A stretch of 19,522 nt of DNA from Ettlia oleoabundans (Eukaryota; Chlorophyta; Chlorophyceae; Chlamydomonadales), in NCBI GenBank assembly GCA_019693395.1, contig JAAMXP010001073.1, positions 1 through 19,522 on the forward strand, written 5' to 3'. Position 1 is the first letter of the stretch, and every line of letters begins with the position of its first letter. The notes under the pieces were generated by a model that was not told where the DNA came from, ran no database searches, and saw only the letters and a program-made list of their open reading frames with translations. The position numbers and the translations under genes are program-made. Below, in pieces: positions 17,739 to 19,522 of the stretch.

Positions 17739-18789
17739 ATGCCAAACTCCGATGGCGGCGCTTCGAGTGTGAATGTGACCAGCGATGCGCTGCTGGAGGC
17801 AGTTGTGCGCGGCGACCGCCCTCAGGTTGCGCTCCTCGCGGCGGCCTGCCGCTCCTGCGGCGCATGGCCCGTGTCCCCCGCCGCCTGCCTCTTCGCGGCC
17901 GTCAAGATGCAGCAGGAGGACGTGGTGGAGCAGCTACTGATGGAGGGAGCTCAGCCGCAGTTCACCATTGACCAGCTGCCGCCATCAGACCGCCAGGCGC
18001 TTTGCAACGCAGGCATCAGCCCTGACGGCCTCGCCGCCATGTCGCCCCTCATCATTGCCCTGAGGCAGCAGAGCACCCCCGTGGCCCGCCTGCTGCTCCG
18101 CTACGGCGCCAGCGCGCAGGCCATGTGCACCAACGGCCTGCCGCCACTAGTCCACCTGGCTCAGGCCCTGCCGCCGCCCTCCAGCATCACCGCCGCTACC
18201 ACCAGCACGGCCACCGCCAGCGGCAGCGCCAGCGCCAGCAGCAGCAGTACAACTGCCACGGGCTCCCTAGGCGTGCTAGGCGTCGATTTCAGCCAGCTCA
18301 GCATTGAACTGGAGGAGCGGCTGCAGCTGCTGTCCCTCCTCATCATTCACGGAGCCGACCCGCTGCAGCAGGCTCACTTTGCTCCCCACCAATGCTTCCT
18401 CTCAGGTGGGTGAGCACTGCATGCCACTTGCACGACACATGCGCAGCAGAGGTGTTCATGATGCTCTTGAACCTCACACAAGGAAAAGAGCTGGTTTGCC
18501 TAGTTGCCAACCTGCTGGGTGCGGGCAAACCAGCTGCCAACACCAACAAACCTGCCCGCGTCCCGCTTAGTCACTCTCCTTCCCTCACCTCATTTCACCT
18601 CCCCGCCTCTTGTCGGGCCTGTGTGCCACTTTTCCTCCCCGCTGCATTGCAGTTTGCCAAGACCCCGTCCTGCTGCGCCTGGCCGTCAACTTTGTGCTGC
18701 AGCGGTGTGGGCAGGGGCTGCAGCTGACGCATGAGCAGGCTGCGGTGCTGGTGGCAGCAGCAGGGCGCGCCTTCATGGGTGGCTTCTGA
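17739..18789 (+). CDS. Ankyrin-repeat protein of unknown function (2 exons, 267 aa)
   Basis: Exons: 17739-18405 and 18653-18789 (804 nt); the intron has a normal GTGGGT donor and TGCAG acceptor, and the joined frame ends at TGA. I do not recognise the family beyond its repeats. Degenerate ankyrin-like helical repeats are visible at about residues 15-42 (SDALLEAVVRGDRPQVALL), 46-75 (FAAVKMQQEDVVEQLLMEGA), 101-127 (MSPLIIALRQQSTPVARLLL) and 132-210, the last ending LLSLLIIHGADPLQQ. A Ser/Thr/Ala low-complexity linker (about 146-176) interrupts that repeat. The C-terminal exon (VCQDPVLLRLAVNFVLQRCG) may form one more helical pair. Ankyrin repeats mediate protein binding, so an adaptor role is plausible but unproven. 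There is no signal peptide or membrane segment. The start is the first ATG of the open frame; an extra 5' exon is possible. No TGTAA was found downstream. Confidence 0.8.
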
Positions 18790-19522
18790 ACCGCCAGCGC
18801 CAGCGCAACATACATACTTGGGCCCTCAGCCTGCCACCGACAGCGGATGAGATACAGGGGGACCCCGCACACGCAGGGGCCGCCTCTTAAGAGACAGCAA
18901 GCAGTTAGCAAGAAAAACTAGGAAAAAAAGAGAAGAATACTCCCGATGTCCCACCATGCCTGATCATTTTCTCTGCACCATTTCATAGTGGCCTAGTTGC
19001 ACGATGAACCTCAACGTCATATGCATGTATTGCATTCTGGGGTGGGCGCTCACACACATTGCCATGTGAGACCCACATCTGACCCATCCATGCCACCCAT
19101 CTGCCTGCCGCCAAACATCCCCTATTTGCGCCCACATGGGTGCCCCCAGCACAGCACAGCACAGCATAGCTTTTCTCTTCCTGTCCCATACCACAAAACG
19201 TGACAAAAAAACTAACCATTTCTTTTTCTTGCATTTTGCTTGACCTGTCCCCTTCTTTCCTTTCATTCTTCATGACCGACAATGCACACCTGAGCCTTAT
19301 TGCGTGGGCCAGGCAACATGCCGGCCGCCCTACACTGCACCCCCTCCTCTGCCATTTTGATTTTTCCATCCTATTGATTGCAACCACTTCCCAATTATTT
19401 GTATCTAACAGCGGTGTGAGCCCGCTGAAGCGCCCCACACCCTTCCCCTTGATGCTTGCAATAACCTCCTGCACACGTGCACACACACATGTACGCAGCC
19501 CCCCCCCACGTGCACACACATA
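18790..19522. other. Right-edge stretch, mostly 3' UTR and spacer
   Basis: After the ankyrin stop the sequence becomes AT-richer and holds a purine-rich stretch (about 18897-18940) and a (cagca)4 repeat (19147-19166). CA/CACGTG-rich simple sequence lies at the right end. On the minus strand a good acceptor (GTGTGCAG) sits at 19471-19469, followed by an open frame, so the terminal exon of a neighbouring gene may start at 19468. Nothing in that frame is recognisable. Confidence 0.5.

Noticed and set aside
1..19522. CRISPR array, transposon, prophage or bacterial operon
   Set aside because: No regularly spaced repeats, no transposase or integrase frames, no terminal inverted repeats. Genes are spliced and of nuclear algal type.

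Overview
The window looks like a piece of nuclear genome from a green alga (chlorophyte, most likely Chlorophyceae/Chlamydomonadales). The genes are dense and intron-rich. Most 3' splice sites end in CTGCAG or a close variant. A UGUAA polyadenylation-type signal follows at least one gene. One gene encodes the chloroplast form of SRP54 with a transit peptide, and coding GC is high with Ala-, Gln- and Pro-rich tails. I see no bacterial, viral, transposon or CRISPR signature. Species assignment is inference.

Layout, left to right. 1-1277: no convincing gene; it probably holds the 3' UTR of the next gene plus a perfect TGACGTCA palindrome. 1278-4849 (-): nine-exon gene for a 217-aa maltose/galactoside-type O-acetyltransferase (left-handed beta-helix, catalytic Asn104/His134 present). 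4850-5650: spacer. 5651-11619 (-): sixteen-exon gene for chloroplast SRP54 (570 aa). 11620-12018: short divergent promoter. 12019-16597 (+): twelve-exon gene for HRD1, the ERAD membrane E3 ubiquitin ligase (703 aa). 16598-17738: HRD1 3' UTR and spacer. 17739-18789 (+): two-exon ankyrin-repeat protein of unknown function (267 aa). 18790-19522: spacer, possibly with the last exon of another minus-strand gene at the right edge.

The three recognised genes were reconstructed exon by exon. Every junction keeps frame and the total lengths (654, 1713 and 2112 nt) divide by three, so the models are internally consistent, although transcript ends and alternative starts are not proven. The genes do not form one pathway: sugar acetylation, chloroplast membrane-protein targeting and ER protein degradation are separate tasks. 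The only likely regulatory link is the shared promoter between cpSRP54 and HRD1.

I did not find an undescribed multi-gene system here. The most interesting signals are small-scale: a decayed duplicate of an exon start inside a cpSRP54 intron, a RING-encoding intron with alternative in-frame splice sites in HRD1, a 25-nt microexon in the acetyltransferase, and a basic RRKR motif in the cpSRP54 tail.
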